From NCBI RefSeq assembly GCF_965208925.1, contig NZ_OZ242364.1, forward strand, positions 3,100,001 through 3,164,000: 64,000 nucleotides of DNA. The letters run 5' to 3'. This stretch comes from Poriferisodalis sp965208925. GTDB lineage: Bacteria; Actinomycetota; Acidimicrobiia; Acidimicrobiales; Poriferisodalaceae. Numbering within the stretch: position 1 is the first letter of the stretch; each line of letters opens with the position of its first letter. The position numbers and the translations under genes were made by a program. Below are positions 52,365-61,092 of this stretch, piece by piece. Under the pieces are notes generated by a model, which saw nothing but the letters and a program-made list of their open reading frames with translations, searched no databases and had not been told where the DNA came from.

Positions 52365-54232
52365 TGGATCTGCTGCGCTTGTTGACGTGCGGCAGCGTGG
52401 ACGACGGCAAGTCGACGCTGATCGGCCGCCTGCTGCATGACTCCCAGCTGATCTACGAGGACGTGCTGGCCGGCTTGGAAGCAGACTCGGCGGCCCACGG
52501 CTCAGCAGGCGATCAGGTCGATCTGGCGTTGCTGATGGACGGCTTGCGGGCCGAGCGGGAGCAGGGCATCACCATCGATGTGGCGTACCGCTACTTCTCC
52601 ACAGCGAAGCGCACGTTCATCATCGCCGACACCCCGGGGCACCCCCAGTACACGCGCAACATGGCGACGGGCGCCTCGACCTGCGACCTCGCGGTCATCC
52701 TGATCGACGCCCGCCACGGTGTGCTGCCCCAGACCAAACGCCACAGCCACATCGCCAGCCTGTTGGGCATCCGCCGGGTCGTGGTCGCGGTCAACAAGAT
52801 GGACCTCATCGGCTGGTCGCAGGATCGGTTCACCGAGATCTGCGAGAACTACCGCTCGTTCGCCAAAGCGCTCGGGTTCGGCGAGCCGCACTTCCTGCCG
52901 ATATCGGCGCTGCTGGGCGACAACGTCGTCAACGCCAGCGACAACCTGGGTTGGTTCGACGGGCCGCCGCTGCTGGAGCACCTCGAAACGGTCGACATCG
53001 ACACCGAGACGGACACCGTGCACTTCCGCATGCCGGTGCAGTTGGTGTCTCGCCCCGATGCGGAATTCCGCGGGTACGCCGGGACCATCGCCTCGGGAAC
53101 GCTCCGGCCGGGTGATGAGGTGGTGGCGCTGCCATCGGGACTCAGCTCGGCCGTGGAACGGATCGCAACCTTCGACGGCGACCTCGATCTCGCCGGGCCG
53201 GGGCGGGCGGTGACGGTGACGCTCGCCGACGACATCGACATCAGCCGGGGCGATCTGCTGGTGACGCCGGGAGGCGAACCGCAGCGAGCACACGACCTCG
53301 ACGCCATGGTGGTGTGGATGGCCGACGCCGGCGCCGAACCCGGCAGCTCCTACCTGCTCCAGGCCGCCAACGCTGTGTCGAACTGCACGATTCGCAGCAT
53401 CCGGCATCGGATCGACATCGATTCCGGCGCACATGAACAGGCACCGGGCCTCGGGCTCAATGACATCGGGCACTGCGTCATCACGTCTGACCGGGAGCTC
53501 GCGTTCGATCCGTACAGCGCCAACCGGGCGACGGGTTCATTCGTGCTCGTCGACCGGCTCACCAACGCGACGCTGGCCGCGGGCATGATCATCGGGGCGG
53601 CCTCGGCGTGGGACCGCACGCCCGATGCGGCGCTCGTGCGCCAACGGTCGGAGATCAGCGATGCCGAGCGGGCCATCCGCTTCGGCCAGCAGCCGTGCAC
53701 CATCCTGCTCACCGGGCTCACTGCGGCCGGCAAGTCCACCCTGGCCACGGCGCTGGAGCGAGAGCTGTTCGATCGGGGCAAGGTGTCGATCCGCCTCGAC
53801 GGCGAGAACGTGCGCATGGGCATCTCCCGTGACCTGGGGTTCAGCACCCAGGAACGCTCGGAGAACCTGCGCAGGGTGTCCGAGGTTGCACGGCTCGCGA
53901 ACGGCCAGGGGCTGATCGCCATCGCCGCGCTGGTGGCACCCGATCACGTGGTTCGACAACGTGCCCGCGATCTTGTCGGTGCGGAGCGTTACGTGGAGGT
54001 ATTCGTGGACACGCCCATCGAGGTCTGCCGCGAGCGCGACCCCCATGGCCTGTACGCGATGGCCGATCAGGGCGAGATTCCACGCTTCCCCGGCGTGTCG
54101 GCCCGCTATGACCGGCCGACCGATGCCGATCTGCGCGTCGACACGTCCGCCCAGAGCGTGGACGAGTGTGTCGAGGCGATCCTGCGCATGCTCACCGAAC
54201 GCGGCTTTCTGCGAGGACCGAGCACGCCGTGA
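52364..54232 (+). CDS. cysN: CysN-CysC fusion (sulfate adenylyltransferase GTPase plus APS kinase domain)
   Basis: 622 residues. N-terminal GTPase: GSVDDGKST at 10-18, DTPGH and NKMD are all present, then two beta-barrel domains. From about residue 440 an APS kinase-like domain has P-loop GLTAAGKST (451-459) and LDGENVRMGISRDLGFS. In this domain the FISP Ser of APS kinases is replaced (ALVAP, Ala525) and the acceptor region is altered, so it may be weak or inactive. Its ATG shares the A of the cysD stop (TGATG). The next gene is a second APS kinase. Confidence 0.95.
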   Translation: MDLLRLLTCGSVDDGKSTLIGRLLHDSQLIYEDVLAGLEADSAAHGSAGDQVDLALLMDGLRAEREQGITIDVAYRYFSTAKRTFIIADTPGHPQYTRNMATGASTCDLAVILIDARHGVLPQTKRHSHIASLLGIRRVVVAVNKMDLIGWSQDRFTEICENYRSFAKALGFGEPHFLPISALLGDNVVNASDNLGWFDGPPLLEHLETVDIDTETDTVHFRMPVQLVSRPDAEFRGYAGTIASGTLRPGDEVVALPSGLSSAVERIATFDGDLDLAGPGRAVTVTLADDIDISRGDLLVTPGGEPQRAHDLDAMVVWMADAGAEPGSSYLLQAANAVSNCTIRSIRHRIDIDSGAHEQAPGLGLNDIGHCVITSDRELAFDPYSANRATGSFVLVDRLTNATLAAGMIIGAASAWDRTPDAALVRQRSEISDAERAIRFGQQPCTILLTGLTAAGKSTLATALERELFDRGKVSIRLDGENVRMGISRDLGFSTQERSENLRRVSEVARLANGQGLIAIAALVAPDHVVRQRARDLVGAERYVEVFVDTPIEVCRERDPHGLYAMADQGEIPRFPGVSARYDRPTDADLRVDTSAQSVDECVEAILRMLTERGFLRGPSTP

Positions 54233-54855
54233 ACGCCGCCAGCCCGAATGGCGGGGGCGAGCCGGTGTCGCGCAACATCGTGCGGGCTGAAGGGCGGGTG
54301 ACCGGCGCCGACCGCGAGGCGCACTTCGGCCATCGCGCCATGACGGTGTGGTTCACCGGCCTGTCGGGCAGCGGCAAGTCGACCCTGGCGTTCGCCTTGG
54401 AAGAAGCACTGCTGGAACGAGGTGTCGCCGCCTACGTGCTCGACGGCGACAACATCCGCTTCGGGCTCAACCGTGACCTGGGCTTCTCGCCGGAGGACCG
54501 CACCGAGAACATCCGCCGCATCGGCGAGGTGTGCCGCCTGTTCACCGACGCCGGCATCGTCGTGCTGACAGCGTTCATCTCACCCTACGTCGCCGACCGC
54601 GACCAGGTGCGTGCGATCCATCCCGACGGCGCGTTTGTGGAGGTGTACGTCGACACACCGCTCGACGTCTGCGAAGCCCGCGACCCCAAGGGCCTGTACG
54701 TGAAGGCCCGCGCCGGCGAGATCCCCGATTTCAGCGGCATCTCCGCCCCCTACGAGCCGCCGCCCTCCCCCGAGTTCACTATCGACACCTCCCAGCCCCT
54801 CGACGCCTGCACCGCCCAGCTCCTCGCCGCCCTCCCCCTGACAACCGGCCGCTGA
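54229..54855 (+). CDS. cysC: Adenylylsulfate kinase (CysC), stand-alone
   Basis: 208-residue APS kinase that turns APS into PAPS. Canonical motifs: GLSGSGKST at 44-52, LDGDNIRFGLNRDLGFS, and FISPYVADRDQVR with Ser118. It retains the conserved Ser that the CysNC kinase domain lacks. The GTG overlaps the cysNC stop by 4 nt (GTGA). It closes the operon and would supply PAPS to the two sulfotransferases. A 57-nt gap separates it from the converging vapC. Confidence 0.96.
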   Translation: MNAASPNGGGEPVSRNIVRAEGRVTGADREAHFGHRAMTVWFTGLSGSGKSTLAFALEEALLERGVAAYVLDGDNIRFGLNRDLGFSPEDRTENIRRIGEVCRLFTDAGIVVLTAFISPYVADRDQVRAIHPDGAFVEVYVDTPLDVCEARDPKGLYVKARAGEIPDFSGISAPYEPPPSPEFTIDTSQPLDACTAQLLAALPLTTGR

Positions 54856-54912
54856 GCGGCGGTTACCTCAGGGCAGGCTCGAATCCGCGCAGATTCTTGC
54901 GCGCCGTGCTGG

Positions 54913-55323
54913 CTAGTGCGAGCCGAACGGGTCGAGCAGGGGCACGTCGAACGGCTCGAAGTCTCGGACGTTTCTTGTCACGACGATCAGCCGATGCACC
55001 TTTGCGATGGCCGCGATCATTGCGTCCAGCATCAGTGTGTCTGACCGGCGATGCATAAGCCGGGCCCACTCGCGCCAGGAGGCTGCGTCCATCGCCAGGA
55101 TGTCGAAGCCGCCGAGCAGCTGCTGTGCGAGCCACGCCTCCAGTTCATCCGCCTTGGCGGGATCCTGCTCGCGGGTGAACTCGATCCCGGCCTGGATCTC
55201 GCCGATGGTCACCGCTGAGAGGAACATGTCCCCAGAGCGAGTCCCCCGGACCCATTCGACGACTGACGGGTGCGGACGCGTCCGGCGCAATTCGGAAACG
55301 ATGTTGGTGTCCAGCAGGTACAC
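54913..55323 (-). CDS. VapC-type PIN-domain toxin
   Basis: 136-residue PIN ribonuclease. The acidic active-site residues are Asp5 (LLDTN), Glu42 (TIGEIQAG), Asp100 (MLDAMIAAIA) and Asp121 (TRNVRDF), all at the standard spacings. GTG start, 5 nt after the antitoxin stop. It would cleave tRNA or rRNA when free of its antitoxin; target unknown. Confidence 0.92.
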   Translation of the reverse strand: MYLLDTNIVSELRRTRPHPSVVEWVRGTRSGDMFLSAVTIGEIQAGIEFTREQDPAKADELEAWLAQQLLGGFDILAMDAASWREWARLMHRRSDTLMLDAMIAAIAKVHRLIVVTRNVRDFEPFDVPLLDPFGSH

Positions 55324-55328
55324 GGGAG

Positions 55329-55589
55329 TCAGCCGAGGTCCGGTGGGCGCCGGCGTTGGAAGCCCCGCCGAGGCGGAGTCAGATGGTCGGTGCGGACATC
55401 GGGTGCCAGCAGCCAGTCCTTGAGGTCCGGGCGTGCGTTGCGCTGGAGTCGTTCCCACTCCTCGATCGGCACCAGCACAGCAGTCGGCACGCCGCGCAGC
55501 GTCACCGTCTGGGGCCCGTCGCTCAGGCTGCGCTGGAGAAACTCGCTGAAGCGAGACTTGGCCTCCTGCACCTGCCAGGTATCCGCCAT
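55329..55589 (-). CDS. Phd/YefM-type antitoxin
   Basis: 86-residue antitoxin. It opens TWQVQEAKSRFSEFLQRS, the Phd/YefM DNA-binding fold, followed by the GVPTAVLVPIEEWERLQ strand-helix and a C-terminal stretch that would wrap VapC. The ATG at 55589 has CGGGGAGGATGTC upstream. It precedes vapC and probably represses both genes through the palindrome at 55618. Confidence 0.9.
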   Translation of the reverse strand: MADTWQVQEAKSRFSEFLQRSLSDGPQTVTLRGVPTAVLVPIEEWERLQRNARPDLKDWLLAPDVRTDHLTPPRRGFQRRRPPDLG

Positions 55590-55617
55590 GACATCCTCCC
55601 CGTCCGAATTGTGCAGT

Positions 55618-55633
55618 AGCAGACTAGTCTGCT
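55618..55633. promoter_or_regulatory. Antitoxin operator (16-bp perfect palindrome)
   Basis: AGCAGACT-AGTCTGCT is a perfect inverted repeat with no spacer, 28 nt upstream of the antitoxin start, followed by a similar half-site GACTAGAC. It fits conditional autoregulation of the toxin-antitoxin pair by the Phd-type protein. Confidence 0.6.
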
Positions 55634-55920
55634 GACTAGACAAATCGTTTCCCTGAGTTGCCGGTTCGAGGTGTCCAGGGATTCGCCCGAGTCGCTGCGC
55701 CGTAGCGGCACGAGGTCTACCTGATCAGTCTCAGCACTATCCAGTCATTTTGAGTCGAGAACAGTTGGACAGAGCAGACGAGTCAGTCGACGCCGGAGGC
55801 CGAACTGTGGGGCACCCGCCCGAAATGGGGAACTCGGCCCGGACCTCGATGGACACTCCGACGGTTGCGACGGTGAGACACTCAGGAATCGGCAGTGCCC
55901 CGACCCACGGCGAGGTGACG
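55634..55920. other. Gene-poor spacer between vapBC and the class II aldolase
   Basis: About 290 nt without a convincing gene. The aldolase frame is open from TTG 55750, so the N-terminus could be longer (ATG 55849 is possible), but this stretch has no similarity to the family. Nothing else was recognised beyond the vapBC operator just upstream. Confidence 0.5.
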
Positions 55921-56724
55921 GTGACAGAGCAACTCCCGCCTGTGGATCTCGACAAGACCGTCGATGCGATGGACACCCCGGATCGATCGATCTATTCCGG
56001 GGCCGAGTGGACCGCACGCACCGAGCTTGCAGCGCTGTACCGGGCGATCCATCTCTACGGCATGAGCGACTTGGTGAACGGGGCGATCGGTGCACGTGTG
56101 CCCGACCAGCCCAACCACTACCTCACCCATCCCTACGGCATGTACTGGGAGGAGGCGACGGCGTCGAGCTTCGTCACCGTCACGCCTGACGGTGAGCCCG
56201 TGCACGACGACAAGCGCTGGACCAACGATGGCGCGGTCAACCTGTGCCACTGGATCTTCGGCAGCCGATCCGACATCAACTTCTTCATCCACGGCCATGA
56301 GGAGGCGATCGCCGCGGTCGGTTCGCTGCGGTGCGGTCTGCTGTGGGTGAACCAGCCGGCGGTGTACCTGGGTCACATGCTCGGCTATCTCGACTACGAG
56401 TTCGACGAGACCTCCGAGTTCGGCGAGCGCTTCAGCCGCCTCGCCGCAGACCACAACCTGCTCATCAGCCGGAACCATGGCCACTATTCGTTCGGCCGGG
56501 TGCCCGGCGAAGCATTCTTCCGTTCCTACTTCCTGCGCCAGGCCTGCGAGATCCAGCTCAAGGCGATGGCCACAGGGAGCGAGCTGCACCTCATCCCCGA
56601 CGCCGAAGCACAGCGCTTCCAGCAGCAGATGTACGCGTCGCCGCACTACAACTACGACGGCGCCACCGAGTGGCCCGGCCTCATCCGCAAACTGAACCGC
56701 GAGTGCCCCGGCTACGACCGCTGA
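55921..56724 (+). CDS. Class II aldolase/adducin-family protein
   Basis: About 267 residues. Zinc-binding segments are HGHEEAI and RNHGHYSFG, with YGMSDLVNGAIGARVPDQ at the front. Closest in layout to the aldolase-like group of unknown substrate rather than to the copy at 16356. The GTG at 55921 has GAGG 6 nt upstream; ATG 55849 would extend the start. It precedes the MmgE/PrpD gene by 115 nt on the same strand. Confidence 0.82.
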   Translation: MTEQLPPVDLDKTVDAMDTPDRSIYSGAEWTARTELAALYRAIHLYGMSDLVNGAIGARVPDQPNHYLTHPYGMYWEEATASSFVTVTPDGEPVHDDKRWTNDGAVNLCHWIFGSRSDINFFIHGHEEAIAAVGSLRCGLLWVNQPAVYLGHMLGYLDYEFDETSEFGERFSRLAADHNLLISRNHGHYSFGRVPGEAFFRSYFLRQACEIQLKAMATGSELHLIPDAEAQRFQQQMYASPHYNYDGATEWPGLIRKLNRECPGYDR

Positions 56725-56839
56725 ACGCCGGCCAGCTCGCCGGCCATGGGTTCCGAGCGACTAGCTGAACGCCCCCCGGGGAAAGAACTGGGACCGAAGA
56801 ACCGCTGGTGAGGGCCCGGCACGTCGGATAATGGAGTGA

Positions 56840-58240
56840 GTGACTCAGGGCGGCACTGCCACCGAGCTGCTCGCCGACGTCGTGAGCGACGCTTCGCTGC
56901 CGCTGGATCCGCGGTCGAGGGCCATCATCGACATTGGTGTCATCGATGCGCTCGGCTGCATCACGGCGGGGAGTCGCAGCGAGGTGGCCGAACGCGCCGG
57001 GCTCGCCGTGGCGGACTGCTCGCCTCCTGTCGGCCGCAAGGTGGTCGGCACCGGGCGCTACGCCGCACCTTCGAGTGCCGGGTTTCTGAATGCGACCGCG
57101 GGTCACGCGCTGGAGTTCGACGACTGGGAGATCGCGGGGAACTCGCATCCCAGCATCGTGCTGGTGCCCGCGATTCTCGCTACTTCCCGTGGGCACCTCT
57201 GCGGAGCGAGCTTGACGGCGGCGTATGCACGAGGCTTCGAAGTGATTGCTCGTGTCGGCGAGGCGATCAATTTCGAGCACTACCGACGGGGCTGGCACGC
57301 CACCGGAACGCTCGGCGCGATGGGATCGGCCGCAGCTGCCGCAGCGGTGATGGGCCTTGATCGGACGACTACTGCGCACGCCATCTCGCTGGCCTGCTCA
57401 CGGTCGGGTGGCATCACCGCGCAGTTCGGCTCCGATGCCAAAGCGCTCCAGGCCGGATTCGCGGCCGAGGCCGGAGTGAGCGCAGCCATGTTGGCGGCCC
57501 AGGGCTTGACAGGCCGGCTCGACGTGCTCGAATCACCGAACGGCTACGGCGTCGTCACTGCGGGGGTACCACCGGATCGGTTCGAGACGCCGCTCACGAA
57601 GCTGGCGGCGCCCTGGGCCATCGGAGAGCACGGCCTCGGCATCAAGGCGCACCCCACGTGCGGCTACACCCACCGGGTTATCGATGCGGCGATCGAGCTG
57701 CGCTCACAGTTGGGGGGCGCGGGGATCGCCTTCGACGACATCGAGGTCATCGAGATCGCCCTGCCTGAGATGCACGCCAGCATCCTCCCGTACCAGCATC
57801 CGGCATCAGCCGACGAGGCCCGCTTCTCGCTCCCGTTCGTCGCAGCTCTGGCGCTGGTCGATGGCCAGATCACCTTGAGCGACTTCAGCTCCGCCCGCTG
57901 GGACGATCCCGTTGTGTCGATGCTCATCGAGCGCTGCCGCGTCGAACCGTTTACCCCCAGGCGACCCGAGTTGAACTACGACCCGGACGAGCCTGATTCC
58001 GTCACGGTCACCACCAGCGCCGGCCGGCGGCTCAATGCAAGCGTTGCCTTCCCGCTCGGCAGCCCTCAGCGTCCCCTGGCGAAGGCCGATGTCGTCGTCA
58101 AGGCGGCAGCGCTTACTGGCGCCGACAGCTGGGTGTTGAGGCTGCTCGAACGCTGGACCGAGCTGGACGATGTCCGGCTCTTGATTGACGCACTCGACCT
58201 GTCTGATGGATGCGGAGAACTGTCGAGGCAGGTCGCCTGA
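56840..58240 (+). CDS. MmgE/PrpD-family protein (2-methylcitrate dehydratase-like)
   Basis: 466 residues. Seen: NATAGHALEFDDWEIAGNSHPS, the HPS active-site region, GSDAKALQAGFAAEAGVSAA and KAHPTCGYTH. The family includes 2-methylcitrate dehydratase and cis-aconitate decarboxylase; both fit the motifs. It converges on a PrpB-like lyase 35 nt downstream. No methylcitrate synthase is in the window, so a complete methylcitrate cycle is not shown. Confidence 0.9.
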   Translation: MTQGGTATELLADVVSDASLPLDPRSRAIIDIGVIDALGCITAGSRSEVAERAGLAVADCSPPVGRKVVGTGRYAAPSSAGFLNATAGHALEFDDWEIAGNSHPSIVLVPAILATSRGHLCGASLTAAYARGFEVIARVGEAINFEHYRRGWHATGTLGAMGSAAAAAAVMGLDRTTTAHAISLACSRSGGITAQFGSDAKALQAGFAAEAGVSAAMLAAQGLTGRLDVLESPNGYGVVTAGVPPDRFETPLTKLAAPWAIGEHGLGIKAHPTCGYTHRVIDAAIELRSQLGGAGIAFDDIEVIEIALPEMHASILPYQHPASADEARFSLPFVAALALVDGQITLSDFSSARWDDPVVSMLIERCRVEPFTPRRPELNYDPDEPDSVTVTTSAGRRLNASVAFPLGSPQRPLAKADVVVKAAALTGADSWVLRLLERWTELDDVRLLIDALDLSDGCGELSRQVA

Positions 58241-58275
58241 TGATCAGCGACGAGAGTTCCGCCGTCGCCGACCGA

Positions 58276-59253
58276 TCAACGTGACTGGTCGTCCTCGATG
58301 CTCAACGTTTGCATCCGTTGCTCGTAGTCGGCCCAGCCGATGAGATTCCGGGCTTCGTCGAACGTTGCACGTATGCCGCCGGCGTCGCCGCTGGATGCGA
58401 GTCTCTCTGCAGCACCACCCATTGCCGTGATGCCGGCCAGCAGCAGCGACACCGGGTAGATCACGAGCGAATAGCCGATCTCGGCGAGCGCGGTCGGGCT
58501 CAGCCACGGCGTTCTGCCGTCCTCGACGAGGTTGACGGTCTTATGGCCGGCCACTTCAGCGCAGTAGCGCTCCATCTGTTCGGGGGTCTCCAGTGCCTCC
58601 ACGAAGGTGATGTCGGCACCAGCCTCCGCGAAGGCCGCTGCACGCCACAGCGCTTCGTCCAATCCGTGGGTCGCGACCGCATCGGTGCGCGCCATGACGA
58701 GAATGTCGAGACCATGCTCGGTGCGGGTGCGCACACACGCCCGGATCCGTTGCACCGCCTCGCTGCGGTCCACCACTTCTTTTCCCGCTGTGTGGCCGCA
58801 GCGCTTCGGCCATACCTGGTCCTCGATCATCACGCACGCCAGGCCTGCTTGCGCATAACCCAGCAACGTCCGCTCGGCGTTGATCGGGTTGCCGTAGCCG
58901 GTGTCGCCGTCGCCGATGATCGGCAGCGAGGTTGCCGCGCACACGCTGCGGGCCTGGTCGACCATCTCGCCGTAGCTGAGCAGGCCGACATCAGGCAGGC
59001 CGAGCCTCGCCGCTGCCACCGAGAACCCGCCGAGGAATCCGGCCTCGAACCCGGCTTGCTCCAGCAGCCGGGCCGACAACCCGTCGAAGCAGCCTGGTGC
59101 CTGGACAATCGATTTCGACTCCGATGCTGAACGCAGCAGCTCCCGGAGACGAGCGGCTGCATCGCCGTGGTTCGGGAACAGCGTCACCGTGCGTCGACCC
59201 CCTGGGTGGTGCAGCGCGTTGCTTCCATTGGGAAGGCAGTCTGTCAGGCTCAT
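58276..59253 (-). CDS. Isocitrate lyase/PEP mutase-family protein (PrpB-like)
   Basis: 325 residues. Seen: GDGDTGYGNPINAERTL (metal-binding Asp residues), and the catalytic loop KRCGH with Cys152, followed by TAGKEVV. It could be a methylisocitrate lyase, oxaloacetate decarboxylase or carboxyphosphonoenolpyruvate mutase-type enzyme; KRCGH favours the lyase group. The start at 59253 is uncertain; GTG 59187 would remove a 22-residue lead. It converges on an MmgE/PrpD protein, a pairing that suggests propionate-derived C4-C7 acids. Confidence 0.88.
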   Translation of the reverse strand: MSLTDCLPNGSNALHHPGGRRTVTLFPNHGDAAARLRELLRSASESKSIVQAPGCFDGLSARLLEQAGFEAGFLGGFSVAAARLGLPDVGLLSYGEMVDQARSVCAATSLPIIGDGDTGYGNPINAERTLLGYAQAGLACVMIEDQVWPKRCGHTAGKEVVDRSEAVQRIRACVRTRTEHGLDILVMARTDAVATHGLDEALWRAAAFAEAGADITFVEALETPEQMERYCAEVAGHKTVNLVEDGRTPWLSPTALAEIGYSLVIYPVSLLLAGITAMGGAAERLASSGDAGGIRATFDEARNLIGWADYEQRMQTLSIEDDQSR

Positions 59254-59288
59254 CCGGGAACTGAGCTCACGGGCAGAGCCGCTGCAAC

Positions 59289-60197
59289 TCAGCTCGGAAG
59301 GTCGTCCCGAGTGAAGAACTCGCGGATGGCGGCGTTTACGACCGGCGGGTCCTCCAAGTGGAGAAAGTGGCCTAATTCCAAGAACTGAAGGTGTCCATTC
59401 GTTACCTCGTCAGTGACCGTCTCGTACTCGTCGGGCTGCTGGCCGGGATCCTTGGCACCTTGGAGGAAGAGCACGGGCATCGTCATCCCGGCGAACAGAC
59501 CGTTCATCCGGTCCTCGAGCTCCCGGTCGAATCCGGCTGACACAAAGCTGGCGGACATGCCCTCGGGCACACCTGGCTGTGTCGTTTCTTCGATGATGCG
59601 GTCGATGTCCTGCCGGGCGATCGGCTTGGCGGTCATGGCGAGCCCGTGCGGCAGCGGTTCGAGCCCGAACGCACCGCGCTGGATGACGCCTTGAGAGAGC
59701 AGTTGGGTCCCCAATGGGCTGCGAAACAGGTCGTGCGGCGGCACCGGCTCGGAATGGGGCCGGTTGCCCGACTGCTGCATGCGGACATATCGCCGGATGC
59801 GCTGCGCCATTCCAGGAACTGAGCAGAGGTGGTCAGCGATCACAGTCCCTCGATCATGTGCGGTGAGAAAGAACCGACTGAGACCGAGCGCGTCGAACAC
59901 GGCCGGCAGCTCGGCAGCCTGAGCTGCGTAGTCGTAGCCGCTGTCGAGGCGCGTGTCGGATTGGCCGTGCCCCTTGAGATCGATGGCCACAGTGAAGAAG
60001 TCGTCCGCGAGTCCGGCGACCTGGTGGTGCCATGCGAAGCAGGACTCTGGGAACCCGTGCAGGAACACGATGATTTCGGAGTTCTCCGGATCGCCGGCGG
60101 TGATGGCATGCCAGCTCAAGCCGGCGGCCTCGAAGATGCGATGCCCAATCACGTCTCCGTTCCACAGTGTCTCGACCTCGCCATCGTGGTTTCGCAT
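59289..60197 (-). CDS. Alpha/beta-hydrolase, epoxide hydrolase/haloalkane dehalogenase-like
   Basis: 302 residues. HGFPES is the epoxide-hydrolase oxyanion motif. The nucleophile is Asp115 in TAHDRGTVIAD (Asp instead of Ser). The late His is in LELGHFLHLEDP. These features mark the epoxide hydrolase/dehalogenase group, not the serine esterases. The ATG at 60197 has GGAAAGGGAA upstream. It follows the ABC importer genes on the same strand (22 nt after the ATPase), so it may process what is imported. Confidence 0.88.
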   Translation of the reverse strand: MRNHDGEVETLWNGDVIGHRIFEAAGLSWHAITAGDPENSEIIVFLHGFPESCFAWHHQVAGLADDFFTVAIDLKGHGQSDTRLDSGYDYAAQAAELPAVFDALGLSRFFLTAHDRGTVIADHLCSVPGMAQRIRRYVRMQQSGNRPHSEPVPPHDLFRSPLGTQLLSQGVIQRGAFGLEPLPHGLAMTAKPIARQDIDRIIEETTQPGVPEGMSASFVSAGFDRELEDRMNGLFAGMTMPVLFLQGAKDPGQQPDEYETVTDEVTNGHLQFLELGHFLHLEDPPVVNAAIREFFTRDDLPS

Positions 60198-60219
60198 CTG
60201 GTTCCCTTTCCTTGTTCGT

Positions 60220-61092
60220 TCAGTCTTGGGTTTCGACGGACTCGTCACGATTGGGATCACGCCGCACGCGCTTCACCGTCGGATCCGGCACCGGCACCGC
60301 CGCGAGCAGACGCTGGGTGTACTCGTGGGAAGGCGTGCGGCAGATGTCTGACGCCGGCCCTTCCTCGACAATCTCGCCGTTCGACATCACCCCGATGCGG
60401 TCGGAAAGGTGGCGCACCACCGCCAAGTCGTGAGCGATGAACAGGTACGACACGCCGGTCTCGTCACGCAGTTCGGCGAGCAAGTTGATGACCTGGGCTT
60501 GGGTGGCAACGTCGAGAGCGCTGACGGCCTCATCCAGCACGATGAGCATTGGATGTGACGCCAGAGCGCGGGCAATGGACACCCGCTGGGCCTGGCCTCC
60601 CGACAGCTCGGTGGGTCTGCGATTGAGAATCTCCCTCGGCAGGCGCACCTCGTCCAGCAGCTCGATGCTCCGGCGTCGAGCATCATCGCGGTCCCGTACG
60701 TCTGCGAGCCGACGTAGCGGCTCGGCGAGGATCATCTCCACCGTCATGGCCGGGTTCAGCGAGGCGATCGGATTCTGAAAGACCGCTTGGATGCGCCGGT
60801 GAAGCACCTCAGGGTCACGGCGCCGCAGCTCGCCGACATCATCGTCGGCCAAGCGGATGCTGCCTTTGGTCGGCGATTGCAGCCCGAGCACGCACCGGCC
60901 GGTGGTCGTCTTGCCTGAACCTGACTCCCCTACCAGCCCATAGGCCTCGCCACGGCCCACGCTGAAGGAGACGTTGCGGACGGCGTGCACCATCGAGCGT
61001 CCGAGCGAGAAGAGCCCTCCGCCGCGGAACTCGACGGTCAGTTCCTCGACGCGGAGCAGCGCGGCACCGTTCGGCGATGCAGTGTCGATCAT
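60220..61092 (-). CDS. Oligopeptide-type ABC transporter ATPase (OppF/DppF-like)
   Basis: 290-residue ATPase. Walker A is GESGSGKTT, the signature is LSGGQAQRV, Walker B is LIVLDEAVSAL, and the C-terminal oligopeptide extension with a THPYTQ-like HEYTQRLLAAVPVPDP is present. The unusual LDEA in place of LDEP is noted. The start overlaps the fused permease-ATPase stop by 4 nt (ATGA). It pairs with the ATPase half of the upstream protein to form the ATPase dimer. Confidence 0.94.
   Translation of the reverse strand: MIDTASPNGAALLRVEELTVEFRGGGLFSLGRSMVHAVRNVSFSVGRGEAYGLVGESGSGKTTTGRCVLGLQSPTKGSIRLADDDVGELRRRDPEVLHRRIQAVFQNPIASLNPAMTVEMILAEPLRRLADVRDRDDARRRSIELLDEVRLPREILNRRPTELSGGQAQRVSIARALASHPMLIVLDEAVSALDVATQAQVINLLAELRDETGVSYLFIAHDLAVVRHLSDRIGVMSNGEIVEEGPASDICRTPSHEYTQRLLAAVPVPDPTVKRVRRDPNRDESVETQD

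Noticed and set aside
55590..55750. Integron or phage attachment site suggested by the palindrome
   Set aside because: No integrase, direct repeats or tRNA are nearby, and the palindrome fits an antitoxin operator.
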